A DNA stretch of 64,000 nucleotides from an uncultured Rikenellaceae bacterium (GTDB taxonomy: Bacteria; Bacteroidota; Bacteroidia; Bacteroidales; Rikenellaceae), in the NCBI GenBank assembly GCA_944326815.1, contig CALVFI010000010.1:124001-188000 (forward strand), given 5' to 3'. The notes under the pieces were generated by a model. That model was not told where the DNA came from. It did no database searches and saw nothing but the letters and a program-made list of their open reading frames with translations. The position numbers were made by a program, and so were the translations under genes. This document shows positions 55,669 to 63,952 of the stretch, in pieces; position 1 is the stretch's first letter, and every line of letters begins with the position of its first letter.

Positions 55669-56999
55669 CGCGCACCTCCCTGTTTTTGATCCCAAAGTCG
55701 CCACACAAGAGCGAATTTCACTTTTACCGGACCAATCCAATTCGTCCGGCTGGTCTGCTGATAAACATAATGTCCATCGATGGGCAGATACTCTTCATAA
55801 GTCGTGTGAAGGAACCCGACCCCAAGCCCTGTCTCCAACGACAAAACCCGACCGATGGGAAACATATAACCATAGCTGATGCCTGTCGTAAAAAACTCGC
55901 CTTTGTAACCACGGGCTCCGTTCTCCAAATCATACCAGCTCCCTCCCGCGAAAAGCCCTACATAATGACCATGCCAAGGTTTTTTCGTCCGGAACCAGTA
56001 TCGCCCCTCCGGAAGGATGGTGGCAATCTGATAATATTTATGTTTACGGTCTCTCTTCCACCAGGCCACACTGCCCTCAACGGCGACCGACCAACGGTCG
56101 TCAATACGATATTCCACCTCCAGAGAAGGCATCAGTATCGCATCGTAAAGCAGATTGGTCTTCAGCGCCATACGATGTATTGAAGTATAATCCGACAAAT
56201 CACTCTTTGGTTCCGTACTCGAAACAGACGTTCTATCAGGAACATCGGCTGCCACGTCGACCAATTCCAGTTCCGATTCCGCACCTGTATCTGATTGCAA
56301 ATCTGATTCCAATTCGGACGGTAATTCCTCCTCTGATAACGATACTGACAAAGAATCAGGCTCCTGCATCACAGTTGGTTCCGGCTTTGCCTTCTCCTCT
56401 TCGGCGACATCATAATATAGGGTAAGCGTGGCATTGCGTAAATCGGGGAAGAACTTCTCTGCCATATAATTATACGGAACACCACTTCGGAGATCCATCA
56501 ATCGTTTTCTACGACCGTCGACAATTCGATTCTGAGCGTCATAAATCCATTCGGGCGTATTGTTCAAAATATCCAGAACCTCTTCACGAGCAGGGCAAGC
56601 AGCATCCTTCTCTACCAACACTGCCAGCCCATCCCAGTCGATTCCATTCGCCACAACAATAATCGATGAATCAGACAGTTGAATCTGTTTACGGAGATAT
56701 TGTTGAACAGCCACGACACGTTTCCGGGTCAAGCGCATATTGGCCGAGGCAGTCCCATCTGGAGAAGCGTTTCCTTTCAATTGCAACTTAATAAAATGGC
56801 GGGATGTGTCTATTTTACATTCGTTCAGCATCGTAATCACTGCCTCAAGTGAACTGCGATTTTCACGCATCGAGGGCTCGACCACGGCATAACCACGTCG
56901 GAAATAAATATATAAAGAATCGGGCTGCGGTACGGCATATAAAGGAAGCACACCGATCAATCCAATCACACATATCCATATTTTATATATCACTCCCAT
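55665..56999 (-). CDS. DUF3575/OmpA-like outer-membrane protein of the fimbrial operon
   Basis: A 444-residue protein with a signal peptide (about 1-22). The N-terminal region resembles OmpA-type peptidoglycan-binding helices (LKGNASPDGTASANMRLTRKRVVAVQQYLR, about 74-103). An acidic Ser/Glu-rich linker follows (about 205-265), then a C-terminal DUF3575 beta-barrel (about 275-444; ALKTNLLYDAILMPSLEVEYRI). Such proteins head many Bacteroidales fimbrial operons and may anchor the fimbria to the cell wall. First gene of the operon; its only clear promoter lies in the putative invertible segment. Confidence 0.85.
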   Translation of the reverse strand: MGVIYKIWICVIGLIGVLPLYAVPQPDSLYIYFRRGYAVVEPSMRENRSSLEAVITMLNECKIDTSRHFIKLQLKGNASPDGTASANMRLTRKRVVAVQQYLRKQIQLSDSSIIVVANGIDWDGLAVLVEKDAACPAREEVLDILNNTPEWIYDAQNRIVDGRRKRLMDLRSGVPYNYMAEKFFPDLRNATLTLYYDVAEEEKAKPEPTVMQEPDSLSVSLSEEELPSELESDLQSDTGAESELELVDVAADVPDRTSVSSTEPKSDLSDYTSIHRMALKTNLLYDAILMPSLEVEYRIDDRWSVAVEGSVAWWKRDRKHKYYQIATILPEGRYWFRTKKPWHGHYVGLFAGGSWYDLENGARGYKGEFFTTGISYGYMFPIGRVLSLETGLGVGFLHTTYEEYLPIDGHYVYQQTSRTNWIGPVKVKFALVWRLWDQKQGGAR

Positions 57000-57077
57000 T
57001 CAAATAATCGCCATAAATTTCAAAATAGACATAATAATTTGACTATAAGCAATATAAATCACACAAAACGATTAAAC

Positions 57078-57088
57078 GTTGGTTAATT
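57078..57088 (+). repeat. Inverted repeat arm IRL of the putative invertible segment
   Basis: GTTGGTTAATT, the exact reverse complement of the arm at 57225-57235. Including the TTAA four bases upstream, the match to the other arm is 15 of 17 positions. A second partial copy, GTTGGTTTA, follows directly inside. Confidence 0.6.
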
Positions 57089-57104
57089 CGTTGGTTTACA
57101 TCAA

Positions 57105-57134
57105 CAAATATATAAAATTTTTTATATATCCAAG
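57105..57134 (-). promoter_or_regulatory. Promoter of the fimbrial operon inside the invertible segment
   Basis: The minus strand has -7 box TATATTTG (complement of 57105-57112) and -33 box CTTG (complement of 57131-57134), spaced 18 bp. It points at the DUF3575 start at 56999, about 105 bp away, so the sequenced orientation should be ON. If inverted, it would face the invertase gene in antisense. Confidence 0.65.
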
Positions 57135-57224
57135 AAAAAAGAATGAATTTATTATCAGGCATGATTTATGGATATAACATAAAGATTCTTTTGGCTTTAT
57201 AACAAGTTTTAAACATATAGTCTA

Positions 57225-57235
57225 AATTAACCAAC
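57225..57235 (-). repeat. Inverted repeat arm IRR of the putative invertible segment
   Basis: AATTAACCAAC, the exact reverse complement of the arm at 57078-57088. The segment between the arms is 136 bp and contains the promoter. Confidence 0.6.
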
Positions 57236-57243
57236 AATTAAAA

Positions 57244-57273
57244 CCCAAAGCCGCGAAATAGTACGGCTTTGGG
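57244..57273 (-). terminator. Terminator of the invertase gene
   Basis: A 10-bp perfect stem CCCAAAGCCG (57244-57253) / CGGCTTTGGG (57264-57273), followed on the minus strand by TTTTAATT. It stops the invertase transcript before the invertible segment, so fimbrial expression depends on the segment's own promoter. Confidence 0.75.
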
Positions 57274-57306
57274 CGTTCTTATACATCAAAAAACATCTGT
57301 TCGTAA

Positions 57307-57966
57307 TTATAATGAGTAATGTTTGGAATGTTGAATCCGTCGAATCTCTTTCTGTTCTACTGCCTGTCGGACAGAAGGATATGCACGTCGAAACTTATCA
57401 AATGTATCACGAGAAAGGTGAAAACGTCTGCAAATCTCATTAACGGAGCGATCTTGATTCAACATTTGTAGGATGGTCTGTCTGTTTTCCACCAAAATAT
57501 TGTATTTAGTATAGCTACCTTTCTTACGCCCCAACACTACTCCTTCCGCTTTCCGCAAGGCCAAGGCCTCTTTGGTCCGCATCGATATTAAATTACGCTC
57601 AATCTCGGCAACAAGCCCGAAGGCAAAACATAACACCTTGCTATTTATCGAATTATCAAACGAATAACCCTCTTTAGTTGTATAAAGACGAATCTCTTTT
57701 TTTAGACATTTACCCATAATCGCCATCACATCGGTGAGTGTCCGACTCAGACGCGAAACCTCCGTCACAATCAGCGTATCCCCCGGTTTCATCCGGCGCA
57801 ACAAGGCTCCCAACTTACGCTCCCGCTCATTCTTACGGCCGCTCACCACCTCCGTCACCCAATTGTCGACTATCCAGTCTCTGCTTTCCGCAAATCGTCT
57901 GATTTCATCTTGTTGATTGGCTGGATTTTGTTTCCAGGTACTTACCCTTAAATAACCTATGATCAT
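57307..57966 (-). CDS. Serine recombinase, Mpi/Hin-like DNA invertase
   Basis: A 219-residue small serine recombinase. The catalytic Ser9 lies in YLRVSTWKQ, and the catalytic Arg cluster in VTEVSRLSRTLTDVMAI. The E-helix region FAFGLVAEIERNLISMRTKEAL follows, then a C-terminal helix-turn-helix (DRSVNEICRRFHLSRDTFDKF). Length and layout fit DNA invertases, including the Mpi type of Bacteroides, rather than large serine integrases. ATG 57966 is chosen; the upstream TTG start is unlikely. It probably inverts the segment at 57078-57235. Confidence 0.9.
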   Translation of the reverse strand: MIIGYLRVSTWKQNPANQQDEIRRFAESRDWIVDNWVTEVVSGRKNERERKLGALLRRMKPGDTLIVTEVSRLSRTLTDVMAIMGKCLKKEIRLYTTKEGYSFDNSINSKVLCFAFGLVAEIERNLISMRTKEALALRKAEGVVLGRKKGSYTKYNILVENRQTILQMLNQDRSVNEICRRFHLSRDTFDKFRRAYPSVRQAVEQKEIRRIQHSKHYSL

Positions 57967-58003
57967 TTGTATGAATTTTTGTTCGGGCAATATCGCCCAT
58001 GCG

Positions 58004-58011
58004 TAAAGGTA
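58004..58011 (-). promoter_or_regulatory. Possible promoter -7 element for the invertase gene
   Basis: The minus strand reads TACCTTTA, one mismatch from TAnnTTTG, 37 bp before the invertase start. Confidence 0.35.
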
Positions 58012-58103
58012 AGAATAGGAAGTGCAGATATTAAGAAAAGGCTATTTTCAGATTTATCACGGAATAATTTAAATAAAATAGAGAAATAGTCGTCAGATTT
58101 GAG

Positions 58104-58111
58104 TAGCTTTG
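58104..58111 (+). promoter_or_regulatory. Promoter -7 element for cvfB
   Basis: TAGCTTTG, an exact TAnnTTTG match, 24 bp before the cvfB-like start at 58136. It overlaps the longer frame's start and so supports the shorter one. Confidence 0.55.
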
Positions 58112-58135
58112 CCGGAAAATCGTCCAAACCCCGCA

Positions 58136-58972
58136 ATGATAGAGGCAGGAACATATCACAACCTAAAAGTCAACCGCATCTCCGACTTCGGACTCTACCT
58201 GGCCAATGAGGAGGGAGATGAAGTTCTCCTCCCGAACCGCTATGTATCACTCAACGACAAAGTCGGAGATTCGCTGGAGGTTTTTGTCTACCACGATTCG
58301 GAGGATCGGCTTGTAGCGACGACCGAGAAACCTCTGGCTACGGTAGGAGAAGCCGCCTTCCTCGAAGTGGTGGACAAGACCGTACACGGGGCTTTCCTCA
58401 ACTGGGGATTGACGGCCAAGGACCTCTTTCTGCCCAACCGCAACATGGTCGGTCATGTAACCCCCGGACGAAAATATGTCGTTTATCTCTATCGCGACAA
58501 CATCACGGGAAGAGCCGTTGCTACCATGTCGTTCAAAGGACATATCGCCAACGAGAACCTAACGGTCAAACGCGGCGATCGCGTAAATATCCTGGTGGCA
58601 CAAGAGGTACCTTCGGGCTACCGGGCGATCATCGACAACCGCCACTGGGGGATGCTCTATCGCGACCAGTTGTTCGGAGAGATTCATATCGGAGACCGCG
58701 GCCCGGCTTACATTCGGAAAGTCACGGCCGACAACCGCATAGACCTCAGCCTGCAACAGGAAGGATACGATGAGGTAAAAACCTCAGCAGAACGGCTACT
58801 AGAACTCATCCGACGCAATAACGGATTCCTGGCCTTGAATGACGACAGTACACCGGAACAAATTCGGAACACGGTTCACATGAGCAAGAAAGTATTCAAA
58901 CGCTCGGCGGGGTATCTGATGAAACGCGGCGACATAAAGATGGATGAAACAGGTATTAAACTCACGAAATAA
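58136..58972 (+). CDS. CvfB-like S1-domain RNA-binding protein
   Basis: A 278-residue protein of the CvfB/YitL family: repeated S1-like OB folds (about 1-210; VNRISDFGLYLANEEGDEVLLP and LNWGLTAKDLFLPNRNM) and a C-terminal winged helix (about 225-278; GFLALNDDSTPEQIRNTVHM, SKKVFKRSAGYLMKRGDI). CvfB binds RNA and regulates virulence factors in Staphylococcus; the role here is unknown. Its stop directly abuts the methyltransferase ATG (TAAATG). Confidence 0.9.
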   Translation: MIEAGTYHNLKVNRISDFGLYLANEEGDEVLLPNRYVSLNDKVGDSLEVFVYHDSEDRLVATTEKPLATVGEAAFLEVVDKTVHGAFLNWGLTAKDLFLPNRNMVGHVTPGRKYVVYLYRDNITGRAVATMSFKGHIANENLTVKRGDRVNILVAQEVPSGYRAIIDNRHWGMLYRDQLFGEIHIGDRGPAYIRKVTADNRIDLSLQQEGYDEVKTSAERLLELIRRNNGFLALNDDSTPEQIRNTVHMSKKVFKRSAGYLMKRGDIKMDETGIKLTK

Positions 58973-59746
58973 ATGACGAAAAAGATCCAAAGCGCAGAAC
59001 GTGTATCGCAACAGGACGCATCGGACAACTATGTCTTCCAACGCTCCCAGCTGGCCTATTACAAAGCGGCCGAGATGGTTTCGGGCGATGTACTTGAGAT
59101 CGGAACGGGAAGCGGATACGGGGTATCGATCATCTCGCCTCACGTACGGAGTTTCATCACGATTGATAAATACGAGGCAGGCATCGACCTGACCCCTTAT
59201 CATAACGTGGAGTTTCATAAAATGACTGTACCGCCGTTGAAAGGCATCTCGTCGAACAGTTTCGATTATGTCATCATGTTCCAGGTCATCGAACATATTC
59301 GCAACGATTTCGCCATGCTGCAAGAGATCTGTCGAGTCCTTCGGCCGGGAGGAAAACTGATCATCTCCACGCCCAACCGGAAGATGTCGCTCACGCGCAA
59401 TCCCTGGCACGTACGCGAATATACCGTCGATGCCTTCAAGAACCTATTAGGCAGTTTCTTCCGACAGGTCGACGCACAGGGGGTATATGGCAAGGAGAAT
59501 GTCATGGCCTATTACGAAAAGAATAAAAAATCGGTAGAAGCTCTCACCCGATTCGACATTCTTCACATGCAATATTGGCTGCCACGATGGATACTCCAGA
59601 TTCCATACGACATACTCAACCGAATCAATCGTCGCCGTTTATTAATCTCGAACCGTCGTCTGACCTCCGAAATCCGAATGGATGACTATTATCTCGCGCC
59701 AGCCGATGACCATTGTTTCGATCTCTATTATATAGCGGAAAAATAG
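58973..59746 (+). CDS. Class I SAM-dependent methyltransferase
   Basis: A 257-residue protein with a Rossmann methyltransferase core (about 30-160). The SAM-binding motif I is VLEIGTGSGYGVSII, and later motifs are FDYVIMFQVIEHI and EICRVLRPGGKLIISTPN (Methyltransf_11-type). The C-terminal 80 residues are not recognised. Substrate unknown. It is translated directly after the CvfB-like gene, so the two form an operon. Confidence 0.9.
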   Translation: MTKKIQSAERVSQQDASDNYVFQRSQLAYYKAAEMVSGDVLEIGTGSGYGVSIISPHVRSFITIDKYEAGIDLTPYHNVEFHKMTVPPLKGISSNSFDYVIMFQVIEHIRNDFAMLQEICRVLRPGGKLIISTPNRKMSLTRNPWHVREYTVDAFKNLLGSFFRQVDAQGVYGKENVMAYYEKNKKSVEALTRFDILHMQYWLPRWILQIPYDILNRINRRRLLISNRRLTSEIRMDDYYLAPADDHCFDLYYIAEK

Positions 59747-59802
59747 TATCTATACATCAGGTTTAACAAATCAGTCAAGTCACAAGACTCTTGCCAATAT
59801 AA

Positions 59803-59831
59803 AAAGAGCCGGAACGTTGTTCCGGCTCTTT
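59803..59831. terminator. Terminator between the methyltransferase and patB
   Basis: A 13-bp perfect stem AAAGAGCCGGAAC / GTTCCGGCTCTTT with a 3-nt loop, between convergent genes. It can serve both. Confidence 0.8.
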
Positions 59832-59865
59832 CGGTTCATTCGGTTATAGTTCAAGTTACCAGAGG

Positions 59866-61044
59866 TTACAAATTCAATCGGGACGCAGCAGCAGCCAACC
59901 GTTCCAAAGACTCACGGATCACAGATCGCGGTGCAGCCACATTCATTCGCATATGGCATTTTCCCTCCTCTCCGAACAGACGGCCTTCATTGAAACCCAA
60001 ATGCGCCTCATTCACCAAAAAGCGCATCAGTTCCTCGCAAGTCATTCCCCATGAAGAAAAGTCCAGCCACATCAGGTAGGTTCCTTCGCTCTTATAGGAT
60101 TTCACGGAAGGCAACTTCTCATCCAGAAAACGCACCACATAATCCATATTTTCGCCCACGTAGTCCAGCATCTGCTCCAACCACTCATCCCCATAACGAT
60201 AAGCCGTTTCGAGTGCTACCTTTCCAAAGATATTCCCCTGATCCACGTGCAACTTATCCATTTCAGCGCGGAATCGCTCACGCACCTCTTTCCCCGGAAC
60301 AATCGCCACAGAGGTGGAAAGACCGGCTATATTGAACGTTTTGCTGGGTGCAATCAGCGTGATGGTTCGCTCGGCCAATTCCGGAGACAGAGAAGCGATG
60401 TGAAGGTGATGGTATGGTTTTTGAATCAGGTCGGAATGAATTTCATCGGACAGAATACAGACATCATGCCGGATACACAACTCACCGATCCGCATCAGCT
60501 CTTCCCGGGTAAAGACACGCCCGGTCGGATTGTGAGGATTGCAAAAAAGCAAAATCTTCGCCCCCTCCAATTTACGGTCGAGGTCCTCGAAATCAACCAC
60601 AAAATGGCCTCTCTCATCCATCCGGAGGGGATTGTTCACGAGCGTACGTCCGTTATTGAGAATCATTCGGGCAAAAGGAGGATATACCGGAGGCTGAATC
60701 ACCACTTTATCTCCCGGCGCCGACAACGCCCGAATTCCGAACGAGAATCCAGCCACCACTCCCGGAGTAAAATCGAGCCACTCGGGCTGGATCGTCCAAT
60801 GATTCCGACGCGCCACCCACTCCACGATAGCCTGTTGATATCCTTCATCCCGAAAACCGTAACCATACACCGGATGTTCGGCACGACGCATCACAGCCTC
60901 CCGAATAAAAGCCGGTACCTCGAAATCCATGTCTGCAATCCAAAGCGGAATCACATCTTCCCGGCCGAAAATCTCTTTACGCCGGTCGTATTTCTCACAA
61001 CAAGTACCCTCTCGCGAGATTATTTTGTCAAAATCATACCTCAT
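59866..61044 (-). CDS. PatB/MalY-family PLP-dependent aminotransferase or C-S lyase
   Basis: A 392-residue fold-type I PLP enzyme. It starts MRYDFDKIISREGTCCEKYD and contains VIPLWIADMDFEVPAFI, LLFCNPHNPTGRVF, the ILSDEIHSDLI Asp/His region, and the PLP lysine in APSKTFNIAGLST. The family includes cystathionine beta-lyases (PatB, MalY) that release homocysteine and pyruvate. ATG 61044 is chosen; the longer frame runs across the minus-strand promoter at 61084. Likely role is methionine/cysteine metabolism. Confidence 0.92.
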   Translation of the reverse strand: MRYDFDKIISREGTCCEKYDRRKEIFGREDVIPLWIADMDFEVPAFIREAVMRRAEHPVYGYGFRDEGYQQAIVEWVARRNHWTIQPEWLDFTPGVVAGFSFGIRALSAPGDKVVIQPPVYPPFARMILNNGRTLVNNPLRMDERGHFVVDFEDLDRKLEGAKILLFCNPHNPTGRVFTREELMRIGELCIRHDVCILSDEIHSDLIQKPYHHLHIASLSPELAERTITLIAPSKTFNIAGLSTSVAIVPGKEVRERFRAEMDKLHVDQGNIFGKVALETAYRYGDEWLEQMLDYVGENMDYVVRFLDEKLPSVKSYKSEGTYLMWLDFSSWGMTCEELMRFLVNEAHLGFNEGRLFGEEGKCHMRMNVAAPRSVIRESLERLAAAASRLNL

Positions 61045-61083
61045 CACAAACTTTTTATTACAAATTGTTATCGGAATGATGTG

Positions 61084-61091
61084 CAAATATA
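61084..61091 (-). promoter_or_regulatory. Promoter -7 element for patB
   Basis: The minus strand reads TATATTTG, an exact TAnnTTTG match, 39 bp before the PatB start. Confidence 0.6.
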
Positions 61092-61104
61092 TAGAAAATA
61101 ACCG

Positions 61105-61112
61105 TACCTTTG
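61105..61112 (+). promoter_or_regulatory. Promoter -7 element for the RluB-type gene
   Basis: TACCTTTG, an exact TAnnTTTG match, 24 bp before the pseudouridine synthase start at 61137. Confidence 0.6.
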
Positions 61113-61136
61113 AACAGTTTTTAACAAACAGAAGCA

Positions 61137-62348
61137 ATGAAAAATTATAATCCCCGGCACAAATCGTACGACCGGGAAGACCCGAAAAGGGAATCGGACG
61201 GTTTCAATCGTGAAGATTCAAACCGCAACACACACACAGACACCGGATACCTGCAATTCGCCAAGGACAAAAGAGTTCGCACCCGACGCGTGGAAAAAAT
61301 ATCGCGTACGGAAAAACCTGACCGAACCCAACCGCACGAGGAGAGCCACCAGAATTCGGAGAAACGCCACTCGTTCAATCCTAATTTTACCAAGGACAAT
61401 CGTCGCATCAACAATGGGGGAAGCGATTCCGCCCGGAAGTCCGACTATAAATCCGACCGTCACGAATCTTCGGAAACCAATCATCGACACTCTTCGGATA
61501 AGCACAGCAGAGGCTCATACGGAAGCAAATCCCATGACAAAAGGCAATCGCAATCGAGTCCCTATAAGAATAACAAGCCAGGAAAAAGTTATCAGGGAGA
61601 GAACTACCCGAAATACCCAGCTCCTAAATTCGACGAGGCGATTCGTTTAAATCGTTACCTTGCCACATCGGGTATCTGCTCCCGTCGCGAGGCTGACAAT
61701 TTCATCTCGGCAGGACTTGTGACCGTCAATGGCCAGGTTGTCACCGAACTGGGGACCAAGGTACTGCCGACCGACATCGTCAAGTTCAATGACAGCATCG
61801 TCCGCAGCGAAAAGAAGATTTACATCCTTATGAATAAACCTAAAGGGTATGTAACGACGCTGGAAGATCCCCATGCGGACAAGACCGTGATGGAGATTAT
61901 CAAAAACGCCTGCACGGAGCGGGTCTACCCAGTAGGACGACTCGACAAAAACAGTGTCGGAGTATTGTTATTCACCAATGACGGCGATCTGACCAAACGG
62001 CTTACCCATCCGGCCTATAACAAAAAGAAGGTCTATCAAGTATCACTCGACAAACCGCTGACTAAAGCCGACATGACACAGATTGCCGAAGGTATCGAAC
62101 TGGAAGACGGAGAAATCCATGCCGATGAGATCAGCTATGTGAAAGAGAACAAACGGGAAGTCGGCATCGAGATCCACTCGGGCCGCAATCGCATCGTGCG
62201 CCGTATCTTCGAACACCTGGGATACAAGGTCCAAAAACTGGACCGGGTCTATTTCGCAGGCTTGACAAAGAAAGGCCTCAAACGTGGTGGATGGCGATTC
62301 CTAACCCCCAAAGAAGTCGAAATGCTCAAAAGCGGCAAATACGAATAA
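61137..62348 (+). CDS. RsuA/RluB-family pseudouridine synthase with a long charged N-terminal extension
   Basis: A 403-residue enzyme that converts uridine to pseudouridine in rRNA. The N-terminal 165 residues are a low-complexity, basic and polar region rich in Asp, Arg, Lys, Ser, His and Asn. An S4 RNA-binding domain follows (about 168-225; IRLNRYLATSGICSRREADN), then the catalytic domain with the active Asp in YPVGRLDKNSVG and the KKVYQVSLDKPL motif. The extension is longer than in E. coli RluB and is not a domain I recognise. Confidence 0.92.
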   Translation: MKNYNPRHKSYDREDPKRESDGFNREDSNRNTHTDTGYLQFAKDKRVRTRRVEKISRTEKPDRTQPHEESHQNSEKRHSFNPNFTKDNRRINNGGSDSARKSDYKSDRHESSETNHRHSSDKHSRGSYGSKSHDKRQSQSSPYKNNKPGKSYQGENYPKYPAPKFDEAIRLNRYLATSGICSRREADNFISAGLVTVNGQVVTELGTKVLPTDIVKFNDSIVRSEKKIYILMNKPKGYVTTLEDPHADKTVMEIIKNACTERVYPVGRLDKNSVGVLLFTNDGDLTKRLTHPAYNKKKVYQVSLDKPLTKADMTQIAEGIELEDGEIHADEISYVKENKREVGIEIHSGRNRIVRRIFEHLGYKVQKLDRVYFAGLTKKGLKRGGWRFLTPKEVEMLKSGKYE

Positions 62349-62370
62349 ATCGCGGCACTCCACGCACAAC

Positions 62371-62410
62371 AAGCGGCGCTCTTCACACGGAGAGTGCCGC
62401 TTATCTTTTT
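62371..62410. terminator. Terminator between the RluB-type gene and the CorC-like gene
   Basis: A 12-bp stem (62371-62382 with 62391-62402, one G-U pair) and an 8-nt loop, followed by ATCTTTTT on the plus side. It ends the pseudouridine synthase transcript and may also serve the convergent gene. Confidence 0.75.
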
Positions 62411-62455
62411 CCAGCCAAGGCCTTCTGATGGCTTTGCCATGAAATTTCAGAAAAA

Positions 62456-63745
62456 CTACACCTCGGGCTCCTCTTGCTCGGGATCACGCATCACCAACAC
62501 CTTGTCGATACGAGCTCCATCCATATCCACAATTTCCATCCGGAAAGAGTGCCATTGCAATTTTTCTCCCGTGTGAGGAATATGGTCCAACTCTTTAAGA
62601 ATCAAACCACCCAACGTATTGTATTCATAATCGGTATAAAGATCCTCCATCTCGAAATAGGCCAGAAAATCATAAAACGGACACTGACCGTCCACTAGCC
62701 ATCCGCCATCCTCTCGAGGAATAATTTCCTGTTCTTCGTCAGTTTCCGGAATAGCCCCAACCAAAGCCTCCAGCACATCCTTCAGCGTGACCATTCCCTG
62801 TACGGCACCAAACTCATCCGTCACCAAGCCATATTTTACCCGAGAAGCTTTCATCTGCTCCAAGGCATGATACACGCTCATATTTTCATGGAAAAACCGA
62901 GCCGGGCGCACAACCGTCTCCAAACGAAAACCCTCGGCATCAACATTCGAAAAGAGATCCTTCAGATACACCACTCCGGAGACATGATCGATAATATTAC
63001 CTTCGGCAACCGGATAAATATCGTGCAGATCCTCACATACCGCTTGACGAATCTCGGCAGCATTCTGAGCCGGATCGAGCCACACGATATCGCTGCGGTG
63101 CGTCATAATTGAACTGACATTCCGGTCACCCAAAGAAAAGACCCGTCCCACGATATCCTCTTCCACCTCGTCGATCTCGCCCGAGTCCGTACTCTCCCGA
63201 ATCAGACTTCGGATCTCCTCCTCTGTCACAACATTTTCCTTATCCTTTATATTCAATATGCGAAGAACCAGCGCCGTACTCTTCGACAGTAACCAAATAA
63301 ACGGCGATGCCACAATCGACAAGAAACGCATGGGCCGCGCAATCATCTTCGCCACTGCTTCCGCGGCGGTCATTCCAATCCGTTTGGGAACAAGTTCCCC
63401 AAAAATCAAGGTCAAATAGGTCACAACAACAACTATCACCAACCGAGCCAATTGAACAGAATATGCCGGAGGGACACCCAGTTGGGCAAAAAAAGCCCCC
63501 ACATCGCTGGCAAACACATCGCCGGAATAAAGACCGGTCAGAATACCTATCAATGTTATCCCAATTTGTATGGCCGACAAAAATTTATCCGGATTGCCCG
63601 CCAATTTCAGTGCAATCGCGGCCCGCCGACTACCCCGTTTGGCATCGACCTCCAACTTCGAACGCCGGGCCGAAATCAAAGCAATCTCAGCCATAGCAAA
63701 TACACCATTCAGAACGATCAGAAATAGAATAATCGCAATTTCCAT
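62456..63745 (-). CDS. CNNM/CorC-HlyC-type membrane protein with CBS pair
   Basis: A 429-residue inner-membrane protein. The DUF21/CNNM domain has helices near the N-terminus (about 1-20), 65-85, 100-120 and 135-160. A pair of CBS domains follows (about 205-330; VSSIMTHRSDIVWLD and VTDEFGAVQGMVTLKDVLEALV), then a C-terminal CorC_HlyC transporter-associated domain (about 345-425). Such proteins are linked to Mg2+/Co2+ transport; older annotation calls them hemolysins, which is misleading. Monocistronic. Confidence 0.92.
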   Translation of the reverse strand: MEIAIILFLIVLNGVFAMAEIALISARRSKLEVDAKRGSRRAAIALKLAGNPDKFLSAIQIGITLIGILTGLYSGDVFASDVGAFFAQLGVPPAYSVQLARLVIVVVVTYLTLIFGELVPKRIGMTAAEAVAKMIARPMRFLSIVASPFIWLLSKSTALVLRILNIKDKENVVTEEEIRSLIRESTDSGEIDEVEEDIVGRVFSLGDRNVSSIMTHRSDIVWLDPAQNAAEIRQAVCEDLHDIYPVAEGNIIDHVSGVVYLKDLFSNVDAEGFRLETVVRPARFFHENMSVYHALEQMKASRVKYGLVTDEFGAVQGMVTLKDVLEALVGAIPETDEEQEIIPREDGGWLVDGQCPFYDFLAYFEMEDLYTDYEYNTLGGLILKELDHIPHTGEKLQWHSFRMEIVDMDGARIDKVLVMRDPEQEEPEV

Positions 63746-63817
63746 ATATTTACGCAGAACTCAATCAATATTTTTGCAAATATAAGTATCAAAAAATGAA
63801 TTTTCAGGAGATAAAAA

Positions 63818-63849
63818 TTTTGTATATTATCAAATAGTCGTTATCTTTG
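63818..63849 (+). promoter_or_regulatory. Promoter of the tRNA-Lys gene
   Basis: -33 TTTTG (63818-63822), a 19-bp spacer, and -7 TATCTTTG (63842-63849): one of the closest matches to the Bacteroidetes consensus in the window, 27 bp before the tRNA. Confidence 0.7.
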
Positions 63850-63876
63850 TGCCCACAAAACGGAGAAATCCGGGAC

Positions 63877-63949
63877 GGTTCTCTAGCTCAGTTGGTAGAG
63901 CACGACACTCTTAATGTTGGGGTCGTGGGTTCGAGCCCCACGGGGACCA
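63877..63949 (+). tRNA. tRNA-Lys (anticodon CTT)
   Basis: A 73-nt cloverleaf. The acceptor stem pairs GGTTCTC with GGGGACC (two G-U pairs). The D-arm is GCTC AGTTGGTA GAGC. The anticodon loop is CTCTTAA, giving anticodon CTT. The T-arm is GTGGG TTCGAGC CCCAC. The discriminator base is A, and the 3' CCA is not encoded, as is usual in Bacteroidetes. It reads lysine AAG codons. Confidence 0.93.
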
Positions 63950-63952
63950 CAG

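Larger units (their letters stand above)
57000..57306. other. 307-bp intergenic region with an invertible promoter and a terminator
   Basis: An AT-rich gap between the fimbrial operon and the serine invertase gene. It holds, in order, an inverted-repeat arm (57078-57088), a minus-strand promoter (57105-57134), the second arm (57225-57235) and a terminator hairpin (57244-57273). No protein-coding frame is credible. See the separate entries and the finding on phase variation. Confidence 0.7.

Noticed and set aside
57078..57235. The GTTGGTTAATT arms as attachment sites of an integrated element
   Set aside because: The arms are inverted, not direct, and enclose only 136 bp, so they fit an invertible segment better than an integrated element.
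57307..57966. The serine recombinase as the transposase of an insertion sequence or an integrase of a mobile element
   Set aside because: No partner gene, no terminal repeats around it, no target duplication seen, and its size fits small invertases rather than large serine integrases or IS607-type elements.
60247..61101. A 284-codon open frame on the plus strand across patB
   Set aside because: Antisense shadow of a clear PLP enzyme; it would also run across the patB promoter.
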